Shown: positions 1 through 8,629, numbered from the stretch's first letter. The stretch: DNA of 64,000 bases from Thiocapsa sp. (GCF_018399035.1 NZ_CP073760.1:4464501-4528500), one strand, 5' to 3'. Numbers and translations are program-made. The notes: generated by a model not told the origin, from the sequence alone.

Positions 1-180
1 ATCCAAGACCTGCTTGGCCTTGTCCCACTCCCGCACGATCAAACGCAGGATGCCGAACTGGGCGGTATCCGCGAGCGAGAGCGTCAGGATATTGATGCCT
101 GCCTTCGCGATCGTCTCCAGCGGCGCACCGAGGCGTCCGGGACGATTCTCGAGAAAGAGCGAGAGTTGTTGCAGTTTCAT
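1..180 (-). CDS. ACT domain protein (3' part, runs off the window)
   Basis: The minus strand from the ATG at 180 reads MKLQQLSLFLENRPGRLGAP and continues open to the window edge. The phrase QLSLFLENRPGRLGAPLETI is the typical first strand and Gly-containing turn of an ACT domain, a small module that binds amino acids. It follows paaK in the same direction. ACT proteins are regular partners of iorAB-paaK operons, where they probably sense aromatic amino acids; that role is inferred. Only 60 residues are visible, so the C-terminus cannot be judged. Confidence 0.85.
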   Translation of the reverse strand, partial: MKLQQLSLFLENRPGRLGAPLETIAKAGINILTLSLADTAQFGILRLIVREWDKAKQVLD

Positions 181-262
181 GCTTCGCGTCCTCGTGGTGT
201 TCAGCGTGCTTGAGTGGTTTTGTCAGGGGCAGGTTCATCCGATCGGGTTCAGCGGACGCGCT

Positions 263-1591
263 TCAGCGTCGATCGATGACTCGCTTCGCCTTCCCCTCGC
301 TGCGCGGGATGCTGCGCGGCTCCACCAAGCGTAGCCCGACGCGGATGCCGAGGATGTGCTCGATCGCCTTGGCGAGACGTGCGCGCACGTCCTCGAGTGC
401 GCGGATTTTGTCGCTGAAGACCTCGGGCGTGACCTCGACCTCGACCGACATCTGGTCCAGACCCTGATCGCGGGTGAGGATGATCTGGTAGTGCGGGAGC
501 GTGCCCTCGACCGCCAGAAGGGCCGCCTCGACTTGGGACGGGAAGACGTTCACGCCGCGGATGATGAACATGTCGTCCGAGCGTCGTCCGATGCGCCGCA
601 TCCGCCGGATGGTGCGCCCGCACGCGCAGGGCTCGCTGATCAGCGAGGTGATGTCGCGGGTGCGGTAGCGGATCATCGGCATCGCCTTCTTGCTCAGGGT
701 GGTGAGCACCAGCTCGCCCTCTTCGCCGTCGGGCAATGTCTCGCCCGTCTCGGGGTCGATGATCTCGGGATAGAAATGATCCTCGAAGATGTGCAGGCCC
801 TGCTGGGCGGAGCATTCGCTCGCCACGCCGGGGCCGATGATCTCGGAAAGGCCGTAGATGTCGTAGGCCTTGATGCCGGCGGCGGCCTCGATGTGATCGC
901 GCATCCCGTCGGTCCAAGGCTCGGCCCCGAAGATGCCGGCGCGCAAGGGCAGCGCGCGCAGATCCACGCCCAGCTCCGCGGCCCGCTCGATCAGATAGGT
1001 GAAATAACTCGGGGTGCAGCAGAGCGCGGAGACGCCGAAGTCGCGGATCAGCATGATCTGACGGTCGCTGTTGCCGCCCGAGATGGGGACGACGGTCGCC
1101 CCGAGGGCCTCCGCGCCGTAGTGGGCGCCGAGACCGCCGGTGAAGAGTCCGTAACCGAAGGCGTTCTGCAGGATGTCGCCGCGGTGCAGCCCGCAGCAGG
1201 CGAGGGTGCGCGCCATGACCTCGGACCAGACGCCGACGTCCTCGCGGGTGTAGGCGACGACGATTGGTTTGCCGGTGGTGCCGGAGGAGGCATGGAGCCG
1301 GACCACGTCGCTCATGGGCGTGGCGAAGAGGCCGAAGGGATAGGTGTCGCGCAGGTCGGCCTTGACCGTGAAGGGGAGCTGCTGGATGTCTTCGAGCCGT
1401 TGGATCGAGTCCGGGGTTAGGCCACGCTCTTCCAACCGGGCGCGAAACAGGGCGACGTTGTCGTAGGCAAGCGACACGACCGCGCGAAGCCGTCGCAGCT
1501 GCACCTGCTTCAGCGCCGTCTCCGGCAGGAAATCGGGCGCGCTGGCCGGGTGGAATCCGCCCTCGGCGTCGTTCCAGAGCTCTGTCAGCAT
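263..1591 (-). CDS. paaK: Phenylacetate-CoA ligase
   Basis: AMP-forming ligase that activates phenylacetate or related arylacetates to the CoA thioester in the cytoplasm. The 442-residue length fits the PaaK family. Visible motifs are the P-loop-like RLHASSGTTGKPIVVAYT, the adenylate-binding YDIYGLSEIIGPG, and the C-terminal RRSDDMFIIRGVNVFPSQVE, where the domain alternation hinge lies. I chose the ATG at 1591 (MLTELWNDAEGGF), which matches family N-termini; a longer frame to 1765 would overlap iorB heavily. It is the third gene of iorA-iorB-paaK-ACT. In anaerobes this set is linked to aromatic amino-acid breakdown, or to synthesis from arylacetates in reverse. Confidence 0.93.
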   Translation of the reverse strand: MLTELWNDAEGGFHPASAPDFLPETALKQVQLRRLRAVVSLAYDNVALFRARLEERGLTPDSIQRLEDIQQLPFTVKADLRDTYPFGLFATPMSDVVRLHASSGTTGKPIVVAYTREDVGVWSEVMARTLACCGLHRGDILQNAFGYGLFTGGLGAHYGAEALGATVVPISGGNSDRQIMLIRDFGVSALCCTPSYFTYLIERAAELGVDLRALPLRAGIFGAEPWTDGMRDHIEAAAGIKAYDIYGLSEIIGPGVASECSAQQGLHIFEDHFYPEIIDPETGETLPDGEEGELVLTTLSKKAMPMIRYRTRDITSLISEPCACGRTIRRMRRIGRRSDDMFIIRGVNVFPSQVEAALLAVEGTLPHYQIILTRDQGLDQMSVEVEVTPEVFSDKIRALEDVRARLAKAIEHILGIRVGLRLVEPRSIPRSEGKAKRVIDRR

Positions 1592-1601
1592 GGTGGTCCT
1601 C

Positions 1602-2099
1602 TCAGTGTTGAGCGATCGAGCCCTGGAGCGCGGCCTCGCGACCCAGAGCGAAGGCTTGGTCGTTGACCTTATGGAGCTTTTCCGCGAGGTTGGCGTAGAT
1701 GGCCGCCATCCAGTGCTCTTGGGGGATGTCCAGCACCGTGGAGACGGCGCCGAGCAGTGCGACATTGAGGCTCTTCTTGTTCTTCAGTGTGCCTTCGGAA
1801 AGGAGGCCCGGATCGATCAGGACCCCGCCGGGGCTCAGCATGTGGCGATTGATCTCGATCTGGGTCGCTTCCAGGACCAGGAGGACGTCCGCCTCCCCGG
1901 CCGGCACCATCGGACTCATGACCTGCTCGCCGTAGCGCACGTCGCTGCTCACCGAGCCGCCGCGCTGGCTCATGCCGTGCAGCTCGCTCTTCTTCACATC
2001 GAATCCGGCACGAAACGCCGCCTCGGCCAGCATGTCGGAGGCCGTCAGGACCCCTTGGCCGCCGAGTCCGGCGATGACGATGTTCTTCACCTTTTGCAT
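1602..2099 (-). CDS. iorB: Indolepyruvate oxidoreductase, beta subunit
   Basis: Gamma-domain type subunit of an aryl-pyruvate:ferredoxin oxidoreductase, which oxidatively decarboxylates indolepyruvate or phenylpyruvate to the aryl-acetyl-CoA. At 165 residues it is slightly short of the usual 190 or so. The N-terminal GLGGQGVLTASDMLAEAA and the following KKSELHGMSQRGGSVSSDVR are the conserved nucleotide-binding and subunit-contact motifs. It starts 69 bases after iorA ends and ends 10 bases before paaK starts, so all three are probably co-transcribed. Confidence 0.93.
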   Translation of the reverse strand: MQKVKNIVIAGLGGQGVLTASDMLAEAAFRAGFDVKKSELHGMSQRGGSVSSDVRYGEQVMSPMVPAGEADVLLVLEATQIEINRHMLSPGGVLIDPGLLSEGTLKNKKSLNVALLGAVSTVLDIPQEHWMAAIYANLAEKLHKVNDQAFALGREAALQGSIAQH

Positions 2100-2168
2100 T
2101 CGTGTTCTCCAATCGGAATCGAGGACGCGTCGGTCGGGTCGGCGAAGCCTGACCCGACGGACCCGGGC

Positions 2169-3800
2169 TCAGGCCGTCACGGCAGCCGCGCAGCTGTGCT
2201 GCCGAGCCGACTCGGCCGCAGCCTTGTCGTAGACACGGATCTTGGGCGCCGCCAGAACACAGGGCTGGCGCGTGATCAGGAGCGAGGTCTCGGGTTTGGC
2301 GAGCAGCTCCGCGATGACGTCCTTCAGCGATACGCTCTTGTCCGTCGTATCGACGACGTGCACGTTCTGCACGCCCATGGCACGCGCGATCCCCTCGAAG
2401 CTCAGCTTATTGGTCGTGGAGTGATCGAGCAGGCGTCCGGTCCCCGGATGCTCCTGAAGCCCGGTCATCGCGGTCGTGCCGTTGTCGAGGATCATCACCA
2501 GATGACCCGTCGCCGGGGGGTTATAGACCATCTCGGCGATCCCGGTGAGGCCGGAATGCACGAAGGTCGAGTCCCCGATCACGCTGACCACGCGTCGCGC
2601 CTGCTCTTCGGGCAGCGCATGACGCAGCCCCAAGCCGACGCCGATGCTCGCACCCATGCAGACGCAGGTATCCATCGCCGAGAAGGGCGGCAGCACGCCG
2701 AGCGTGTAGCAGCCGATGTCGCCGGAGACGATACACTCGAGCTCCCCGAGCGCTTGGAACACCTCGCGATGGGCGCAACCCTGACACAGCTCGGGCGGCT
2801 TGCCCTTGGGCAGGACGGTCTCCGGGCTGGTGTCGCCGGCCAGGATGCGGCGCACGCGTGCGACGTCCAGCTCGCTGAAACGATACATCTCGGGCTTGCC
2901 CTCGACCTGGATGCCGGCGGCGCGCAGATCATCGACCAGGACCGGATCGCCTTCTTCGACGACGAGGACACGCTCCACCGACGCGGCGAAGGCACGGATG
3001 CGCTCGAACGGCAGCGGATAGGTCATGCCGATGGTCAGATGGCTCGCCTGCGGGGCGGCCTCTCGGGCATGCACGGCACTGATCCCGGTCGAGATGACCC
3101 CGAGCTTGGAATCCCCGTCATCAAGCCGGATCGGGCCTTCGGCCTCGTTCCAAGCGGCGATCTCGGCAAGCTTGGCACGCAGACGATGATGTGCCGGTTT
3201 GGCATAGGCCGGGATCATGACGCGTGCCGGGATGTTGCGCTCGAAAGCGGGCTCCGCCACATCCGAGACCGGCGCGCGCGGCACCACGATGGTCTTGGAA
3301 TGACAGACCCGTGTGGTGAGCCGCAGTAGGACCGGAATCTTCCAGCGCTCCGAGATTTCGAAGGCCAGCAGGGTAAAGTCATAGGTTTGTTGCGAGTCGA
3401 TCGGCTCGAGGGTCGGAATCACCGCCGCGCGCGAATAGTGGCGGTTGTCCTGCTCGTTCTGGCTGGAGGCCATGCCGGGATCGTCGGCGGAGACGATCAC
3501 CAGGCCGCCTTCGACATCGGTGTAGGTCGCGGTGAAGAGCGGATCGGCCGCGACGTTGAGCCCGACGTGCTTCATGGTGACCAGGGTGCGTGCCCCGGCG
3601 AAGGCGACACCGAGCGCGACCTCCAAGGCCACCTTCTCGTTCGGCGACCACTGCGCACGCCCGCCGAGGCGGTCGAAGGTCTCCAGGATCTCGGTCGAGG
3701 GCGTGCCGGGGTAGCCGGTCCCGAGGCGCACCCCCGCATGCAGGGCGGCCAAGGCCACCGCGTCGTCACCGCTCAATAATTGCCGTTCTGCGGTCGTCAT
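2169..3800 (-). CDS. iorA: Indolepyruvate oxidoreductase, alpha subunit, without ferredoxin domain
   Basis: Thiamine-diphosphate-dependent catalytic subunit. The N-terminal half has the pyrimidine-binding domain (GVRLGTGYPGTPSTEILETF; MKHVGLNVAADP). The middle carries the LCQGCAHREVF segment, and GDIGCYTL plus GDSTFVHSGLTGIAEMVYN form the TPP/Mg site. The protein stops at residue 543 after RQPCVLAAPKIRVYDKAAAE. Many IorA proteins continue for about 60-80 residues with a two-cluster 4Fe-4S domain; that domain and its CxxCxxCxxxCP motifs are absent here. Either electrons leave through another protein, or this belongs to a clade that lacks the domain. First gene of the operon. Confidence 0.92.
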   Translation of the reverse strand: MTTAERQLLSGDDAVALAALHAGVRLGTGYPGTPSTEILETFDRLGGRAQWSPNEKVALEVALGVAFAGARTLVTMKHVGLNVAADPLFTATYTDVEGGLVIVSADDPGMASSQNEQDNRHYSRAAVIPTLEPIDSQQTYDFTLLAFEISERWKIPVLLRLTTRVCHSKTIVVPRAPVSDVAEPAFERNIPARVMIPAYAKPAHHRLRAKLAEIAAWNEAEGPIRLDDGDSKLGVISTGISAVHAREAAPQASHLTIGMTYPLPFERIRAFAASVERVLVVEEGDPVLVDDLRAAGIQVEGKPEMYRFSELDVARVRRILAGDTSPETVLPKGKPPELCQGCAHREVFQALGELECIVSGDIGCYTLGVLPPFSAMDTCVCMGASIGVGLGLRHALPEEQARRVVSVIGDSTFVHSGLTGIAEMVYNPPATGHLVMILDNGTTAMTGLQEHPGTGRLLDHSTTNKLSFEGIARAMGVQNVHVVDTTDKSVSLKDVIAELLAKPETSLLITRQPCVLAAPKIRVYDKAAAESARQHSCAAAVTA

Positions 3801-3847
3801 CGTCGACTCACTCTCTGTCAGGGCGTCACGAAACCCACATTATCCGC

Positions 3848-4426
3848 ATGATTGTTGCCCTGCAGCAAGCCGAGTCGTTTCCGTTGATTCTTGCGGCAAC
3901 CGCCGGCTTTGCGCAGGAAGGCGGGCAGGATGCCCGGCTCGCCGAGGCGAAGGCGCTGGTGGAGCGCTTCGGGACGACGCTGCAACAAGAGCTGAAGGCC
4001 GCAATGACGGAGGGAGGCCCTCAGAACGCGGTGAAGGTCTGCCGGGAGCGTGCACCCGCGATCGCGGTCGAGATCTCCGAGGAGTCCGGCTGGACGGTGG
4101 GCCGCACGAGTTTGAAACTCCGCAACGCCGAATTGAACGCCCCCGACGATTGGGAGCGCGCGGTGCTGCTTCGGTTCGACGAGCGCAAGGTGGCCGGCGA
4201 GGATATCGCGACCATGACGGTTGCCGAGGTCGTGGACTCCGACGACCGCAGTCGCTTCCGCTTCATGAAGGCGATTCCGACCGTTCAGCTTTGTCTTTCG
4301 TGCCATGGCACGATCGTGAATGCCAACGTGAGCGCGGCCCTCGCGGAGGCCTATCCCGAGGATCAGGCGCGAGGCTACGAGGTGGGCGACGTGTGCGGCG
4401 CATTCACGCTTTCCACGCCCCGCTGA
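3848..4426 (+). CDS. DUF3365 (Tll0287-like) heme-binding protein
   Basis: Periplasmic-type sensor or cytochrome domain of about 190 residues. It contains KAVKVCRERAPAIA-like sequence (seen as NAVKVCRERAPAIAVEI), the aromatic strand EESGWTVGRTSLKLRN, and a C-terminal CLSCH (CxxCH) that should bind one c-type heme. The start is uncertain. The ATG at 3848 gives MIVALQQAESFPLILAATAGFAQ, which has the hydrophobic stretch and A-x-A-like cleavage site of a signal peptide but no basic residues before it. It is divergent from iorA, only 47 bases away. Function beyond heme binding is unknown. Confidence 0.75.
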   Translation: MIVALQQAESFPLILAATAGFAQEGGQDARLAEAKALVERFGTTLQQELKAAMTEGGPQNAVKVCRERAPAIAVEISEESGWTVGRTSLKLRNAELNAPDDWERAVLLRFDERKVAGEDIATMTVAEVVDSDDRSRFRFMKAIPTVQLCLSCHGTIVNANVSAALAEAYPEDQARGYEVGDVCGAFTLSTPR

Positions 4427-4489
4427 CCTGTGGGGAGCGAATTCATTTAGCGCCCTCGCAGGTACGAAGATCCTTTCCGTTTAACATTT

Positions 4490-4594
4490 TAGGTGATTTC
4501 CGGGAAAGCATCGACCAACAAGGGGCGACTTTAGTCGCCCGGTAAGCATTGGCAACACGCACGGCCGGGATGATCATTCCCGGAAATCGCCTTA
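4490..4594 (+). repeat. Family-1 inverted repeat, copy 1
   Basis: About 105 bp with complementary ends TAGGTGATTTCCGGGA and TCCCGGAAATCGCCTTA. Inside are the hairpin GGGCGACTTTAGTCGCCC and the motif GGCCGGGATGATCATTCCCGG. This copy lacks the TGTA found after CAACA in the others. It abuts a family-2 repeat. Confidence 0.9.
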
Positions 4595-4679
4595 AACCGC
4601 GCCAGCTCCGAGGGTTGTCGGAGCTCGCGCGGCCAAGCCAATCCCACAAACGACGCATACCGCAGCGGGCGCGGTTTAA
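4593..4679 (+). repeat. Family-2 inverted repeat, copy 1
   Basis: About 87 bp with ends TTAAACCGCGCC and GGCGCGGTTTAA. The interior (AGCTCC..., GCCAAGCCAATCCCA, CGCATACCGC) is shared with copies near 11.9, 16.9, 35.8, 42.1, 50.3, 59.3 and 63.8 kb. The right end supplies the stop codon of the next gene on the minus strand. Confidence 0.9.
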
Positions 4680-5974
4680 CCGCGACGCGCCAACAGGGTC
4701 CGCCCGTCGTCGGCCTTCAGGATCAAGGCGCCTGTAGGATCCACTTCGAAGGTTCTGATCCGAGCAAGCAGATCGAGGACCTTGCGCTCCTGATCCATCA
4801 AGGCCGGCGCGCAGGCCATCATGGTCGTTGCCGAGAGCCCGAGTGTCAGCGTCTCGCCGGTGAGGCTGTAGTCGCCCTGATAGGTATTGCAGGAGGCCCG
4901 GCCCCACAGACGGCCGTCGGCGCCGAAGTTCAGCGTGACGCGGGAACGATCGATGATACCGCCACCGCCGATGTCCTCGACCACCCATTCGGGTCCCTGA
5001 AGCAGCGTGGCGGGGTCCCCGCCGCAGCCCTCGAGCCTGCGGTCGTCGAGCTGGATCTCCACCCTTGCGGGGTGCGGCATGCCGCTCATGGTGTCGATGC
5101 AGGGCCGATCGAAGATACTGACGACGAGGTCGCCGTCTTCGATCAGATTGCGATAGCGGCGCCCGTCCTCGAGCAGCTCCTGCTCGGTCAGTGCGACATT
5201 GATCCGGGTCTCGCCGAGATCCGTGGTCAGCTCGACGCGCTTATCGGTGAGCTCCAGGCTCCAAAAGGGCTCGTTGCCGGTCGCTCGAAAGCCTGTCGTC
5301 GTGGTCTCCACCGGGAGGCATTCCGGATAGGCCGTGCCCGCGATCTCGAGCATCCCGCGCTCCCCCTTGCCCCGGAAGGAGGTGGTCGGATCCGCGAGGG
5401 CCTCATAGCGGGCGCCCGAGCCCGAGACCGCTTGTCTCAGATCGAATGTCCGATCGCCGACCTGAAGGCGCATGCGATCCTCCAGATAGCCGACACGGAT
5501 CGGCTGATCCCCGCAGACCATCTCGCTCGCAAAGGGGATCGGCTCGTAGGGTCGCATCAGGATGGTGCCGAGATCGAGCGACTCGACCGAAGGATCGAGC
5601 GGCACCTCGTCGGTGATCCACGTCGCCGGACCACCGGACAGGACCGCGCCGCGGACGAAATACGTCTGCTCCGGGAGCAGCGCCGCGCGCTCGACCACGA
5701 GCGCGAAGGGGATCGGGACCTGGCGGCCGTCCAGCGCGATCCTCTGCTCGGCGACCGAGCGCCCGCCCGGCAGGCTCGGGTCGATGAGCTCGACGATCGC
5801 GAGGGCGTCCGGCGGCAGGGCGATGCGGGCCAGGTTGCTCAGCTCGCCGATGATGTGCAGGCTCGATGTCTCATCCCGGCCTTCGGGCGCCCCGGCGAGG
5901 ACGGTCTGCGCGCCGACGATGAAGGCTAGGCATGGCATGAGGAACGTGAGCGTAGTGCGACGGATCAGCGACAT
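4676..5974 (-). CDS. YbaY-MliC-COG3650-META four-domain envelope protein
   Basis: Secreted or periplasmic protein of 432 residues with signal peptide MSLIRRTTLTFLMPCLAFIVGAQ...A. In order: a YbaY-like domain (about 38-140, LHIIGELSNLARIALPPDA to LDLGTILMRPYE); an MliC-type lysozyme-inhibitor domain (about 150-215, MVCGDQPIRVGYLEDRMRLQ, QAVSGSGARYEA, SFRGKGERGMLEIAG); a COG3650-like section (FRATGNEPFWSLEL); and a C-terminal META/HslJ domain (EWVVEDIGGGGIIDRSRVTL, ASCNTYQGDYSL, TMMACAPALMDQE). These domains usually occur singly or in pairs. Its TAA stop (4676-4678) lies inside a family-2 repeat. The likely job is envelope stress or lysozyme resistance, inferred from the domains. Confidence 0.85.
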   Translation of the reverse strand: MSLIRRTTLTFLMPCLAFIVGAQTVLAGAPEGRDETSSLHIIGELSNLARIALPPDALAIVELIDPSLPGGRSVAEQRIALDGRQVPIPFALVVERAALLPEQTYFVRGAVLSGGPATWITDEVPLDPSVESLDLGTILMRPYEPIPFASEMVCGDQPIRVGYLEDRMRLQVGDRTFDLRQAVSGSGARYEALADPTTSFRGKGERGMLEIAGTAYPECLPVETTTTGFRATGNEPFWSLELTDKRVELTTDLGETRINVALTEQELLEDGRRYRNLIEDGDLVVSIFDRPCIDTMSGMPHPARVEIQLDDRRLEGCGGDPATLLQGPEWVVEDIGGGGIIDRSRVTLNFGADGRLWGRASCNTYQGDYSLTGETLTLGLSATTMMACAPALMDQERKVLDLLARIRTFEVDPTGALILKADDGRTLLARRG

Positions 5975-6159
5975 CGGGCAGTCTCCAGGGCGATGGAATT
6001 CGAGCTCGGCCGGCCGATCGGCGCTTGACGCGAGTCTCGGTTCGGATGGATCGTTCCGAGCGATGCGGTCGTGCAGCGATCACTGCACCCTCCGCAGGGC
6101 GATTCTGCCCTTGATTCCCCGAGCGTTCCAGGGCGAGACGCCCGATCGGCGATTGAGCT

Positions 6160-6267
6160 TAGGTGATTTCCGGGAAAGCATCGACCAACATGTAGGGGCG
6201 ACTTTAGTCGCCCGGTAACCATTGGAGGCATGCACGGCCGGGATGCTCATTCCCGGAAATCGCCTTA
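6160..6267 (+). repeat. Family-1 inverted repeat, copy 2
   Basis: Same ends and same TTTAGTCGCCC core hairpin as copy 1, with the small changes CCATTGGAGGCATGCACGG and GATGCTCATTCCCGG. It lies alone between the divergent YbaY-MliC-META gene and the PNPOx-like gene. Confidence 0.9.
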
Positions 6268-6341
6268 GCCCGTTTCCGCGACCGCCCCGGCGAGCCTCGG
6301 CCACGTCGATCAAGCATCCACGCGCGAGTGACACCCGGACC

Positions 6342-6902
6342 ATGTCCAGCGAGCCGAGCACCGACGCACCATCCTCCTCGCCCGATCTCCATGCGGTCTA
6401 CGAGGAGCTTCGGCTGTTTCGCGCCGGGTTTTCGACACTCGCGATGGCGACCTGCGGTCCGGACGGCGAACCCGACGCGAGCTATGCGCCTTATCTGGAG
6501 GTGGAAGGCGATCTCTACGTCTTCGTCAGCGCGCTCTCGACCCACACCGCCAACCTGATCGAAACGGGGCGAGTCAGCGTGCTCTTCATCGAAGACGAGA
6601 CAAGGGCTGCGCACCCGTTCGTGCGTCGACGTCTGACCTTACAGTGCCGGGTCGAGGAGATCGCGCGCGACAGAGACGGGTACGAAGGCGTCCTCGACCT
6701 GTTCGAGACCCGCTTCGGCGGTCTGGTCAAGACCTTGCGCGCGTTGGTGGACTTTCATCTTCTGCGCTTGCATCCGGAGCGCGGGCGCTACGTGAAAGGG
6801 TTCGGCAAGGCGTTCGCCATTGACGATCTCGAGCTTGCCCGCATCCGGCATCTCCGAGAGATCGGCCGTCGCGGTGTTCCGGGGGACGATTCCGCAGCCT
6901 GA
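6342..6902 (+). CDS. HugZ-like / pyridoxamine-phosphate-oxidase fold protein
   Basis: Split-barrel flavin- or heme-binding family. After the ATG at 6342 (MSSEPSTDAPSSSPD) come LRLFRAGFSTLAMATCGPDGEPDASYAPYL, DLYVFVSALSTHTANLIETG and SVLFIEDE, which are the core strands of the PNPOx-like barrel. The tail FHLLRLHPERGRYVKGFGKAFAI matches the HugZ family, whose members bind or degrade heme. The frame is open upstream into the repeat at 6160-6267, but that part is not protein-like. 186 residues. It stands alone; folP follows convergently. Confidence 0.82.
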   Translation: MSSEPSTDAPSSSPDLHAVYEELRLFRAGFSTLAMATCGPDGEPDASYAPYLEVEGDLYVFVSALSTHTANLIETGRVSVLFIEDETRAAHPFVRRRLTLQCRVEEIARDRDGYEGVLDLFETRFGGLVKTLRALVDFHLLRLHPERGRYVKGFGKAFAIDDLELARIRHLREIGRRGVPGDDSAA

Positions 6903-6938
6903 AGAACCTGGCGCGCGGTGCGATCACAGCCCCGCACT

Positions 6939-7775
6939 TCAGCCCCGAGCGCAGCGGATCGACCAGGCCACGTCCGCGGCTTGGCGGTTGCCGGCGACAT
7001 CATGCACCCGCAAGACCTTCACGCCGGCCAGGACACCGATGGTCGTGGTCGCGCAGGTTGCGGGCATGAGGGCGGCAAGGTCCGGCTCCCCGCAGACGGC
7101 GCTCAGGAAGCGCTTTCGGCTTGCCCCCAGCAGCAGGGGCGGCCCGAGGCGGACCAGCTCGCCCAGCCCGGCCATGAGCGCGAGGTTGTGCTCGATCGTC
7201 TTGCCGAATCCGATGCCCGGGTCGATCAGGATCTTGTCCTGCCCAATCCCCGCGGCCAAGGCCGCTTCGATACGCTCGGCGAGAAAGCCCCGAACCTCCG
7301 CGACCACGTCCGTATAACGCGGGTTCTGCTGCATGGCGTCCGGCATCCCTTGACGATGCATCAAGACGATCGGCACGTCTCGATCCGCCGCCAGGGCGAG
7401 CATGGCCGGATCGTCGCGTCCGGCGGAGGTGTCGTTGATCCAGTCGGCACCGGCGTCGAGCGCGGCCTCGGCCACCCGGGCGGAGGTGGTGTCGATACTG
7501 ATTCGGGTGCTGCTCGGTACGCATTCGCGCAGGCGCAGGATCACCGGGAGCACCCGGCGCTCTTGCTCCGGGGCGGGGACGGGCAGCGAGCCTGGCCGTG
7601 TGGACTCCCCGCCGATGTCGATGATGTCGGCGCCCTCGTCGATCATCGCGAGGGCATGTTGCACGGCAACGGCGGTTTCCGAGTAAAGGCCGCCGTCGGA
7701 AAAACTGTCGGGCGTCACGTTGAGGATGCCCATGATGAGGGGCGGCGTGTCGTGCCCCGACGGCGTGCTGTTCAT
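6939..7775 (-). CDS. folP: Dihydropteroate synthase
   Basis: Condenses p-aminobenzoate with 6-hydroxymethyl-dihydropterin diphosphate in folate synthesis. 278 residues, normal size. Key motifs: LIMGILNVTPDSFSDGG (loop 1), DIIDIGGESTRPGS, RISIDTTSARVAEAALDAGADWINDTSAG, ILIDPGIGFGKTIEHNLAL, and GASRKRFLSAV near the C-terminus. The ATG at 7775 (MNSTPSGHD) is chosen because the glycine-rich TIM barrel begins shortly after it. No folate partner gene is next to it. Confidence 0.95.
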   Translation of the reverse strand: MNSTPSGHDTPPLIMGILNVTPDSFSDGGLYSETAVAVQHALAMIDEGADIIDIGGESTRPGSLPVPAPEQERRVLPVILRLRECVPSSTRISIDTTSARVAEAALDAGADWINDTSAGRDDPAMLALAADRDVPIVLMHRQGMPDAMQQNPRYTDVVAEVRGFLAERIEAALAAGIGQDKILIDPGIGFGKTIEHNLALMAGLGELVRLGPPLLLGASRKRFLSAVCGEPDLAALMPATCATTTIGVLAGVKVLRVHDVAGNRQAADVAWSIRCARG

Positions 7776-7971
7776 CTGCCTGACTCCGGTCGATTGGTTT
7801 TGACCTTGCGCCGGGCATGCGTGCATGATCCCGACGCGTTGCGCGGCGTTGAAGATCGCCGGCGAATTTCCCCGAAGGATAACGCCGACTCGGCCTCGCG
7901 CACCTATCGGGATCTCGGACCCGGATCGGGATTGAGTCCGGGCCGGACGAGCAAACGGAAAGGGTACCGAA

Positions 7972-8322
7972 ATGAGCAGTGTCAGGCTTGGTTTGATCGG
8001 CGCCTTCGCGAGCGTCGCGTTGATCGCGGGGTGTGCGACGGGTGGGCAGTCGGGCAATTTGCCGACCGTGACGAACCCATCCGAAGCGGCAAACATCACG
8101 CTCTATCGAGACGGCTCGCTGGCCGGCTGGTTCGCCACCATGCGGGTCGATCTCGACGGCCGGGAGATCTATCGCATCGGTCGCGACGAGGCGTTTTCCT
8201 TCACCGTGGATCCGGGTCAGTATCTGCTGGTCTATACACTCGGCTTCAACGAGTGCCGCTTGGTCATCTGGGCCGAGCCGCGGGAGAATCAGCGGATACG
8301 GTTGTCGCCCACATGCACTTAG
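7972..8322 (+). CDS. Small outer-membrane-type lipoprotein
   Basis: 116 residues. The N-terminus MSSVRLGLIGAFASVALIAGC ends in a clear lipobox (LIAGC), so Cys21 should be lipidated. The mature part has strands NITLYRDGSLAGWFATMRVDLDGREIYRIGRDEAFSFTVDPGQYLLVYTL that resemble a short beta-sandwich of the DUF2846 type. The last residues are SPTCT and the TAG stop at 8320-8322 is the first triplet of a family-1 repeat. Function unknown. Confidence 0.8.
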   Translation: MSSVRLGLIGAFASVALIAGCATGGQSGNLPTVTNPSEAANITLYRDGSLAGWFATMRVDLDGREIYRIGRDEAFSFTVDPGQYLLVYTLGFNECRLVIWAEPRENQRIRLSPTCT

Positions 8323-8427
8323 GTGATTTACGGGAAAGCATCGACCAACATGTAGGGGCGACTTTAGTCGCCCGGCAAGCATTGGCAACACGCACGGCCG
8401 GGATGATCATTCCCGGAAATCGCCTTA
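8320..8427 (+). repeat. Family-1 inverted repeat, copy 3
   Basis: Begins TAGGTGATTTACGGGA (one change from consensus) and ends TCCCGGAAATCGCCTTA. Its first triplet is the stop of the upstream lipoprotein gene. It is joined directly to a family-3 repeat. Confidence 0.9.
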
Positions 8428-8512
8428 AACCGCGTCCCCTTGGCGACGGTCTTGGGTTGAGCGGGATTCGCCGTTGGTGGATTCCAGTAGGTCCGTGGAG
8501 GACGCGGTTTAA
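8425..8512 (+). repeat. Family-3 type inverted repeat with a divergent interior
   Basis: Ends TTAAACCGCGTCC and GGACGCGGTTTAA match family 3. The interior (TTGGCGACGGTCTTGGG, GTTGGTGGATTCCAG) is not the one shared by the copies at 12.0, 16.8 and 50.2 kb. Only the termini are conserved. Confidence 0.75.
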
Positions 8513-8629
8513 GAAAGTAAAACGAATCATTCGGGCGGCATTCGTCGGATCCGCGTGGAGCCTGCGGCATCTACCGTAAGCGCGGCTCGGCTGGTTGGGC
8601 ATTGCATCCGACCGACTCGAAGCGATGCC

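Noticed and set aside
1590-3329. 579-codon plus-strand frame opposite iorB and iorA
   Set aside because: It is the mirror of strongly conserved IorAB sequence, and its composition (His/Arg/Asp/Gly) is that of a shadow frame.
6918-8579. 553-codon plus-strand frame across folP and the lipoprotein
   Set aside because: It is antisense to folP and then out of frame with the lipobox protein; it reads through the repeats and has no recognisable fold.
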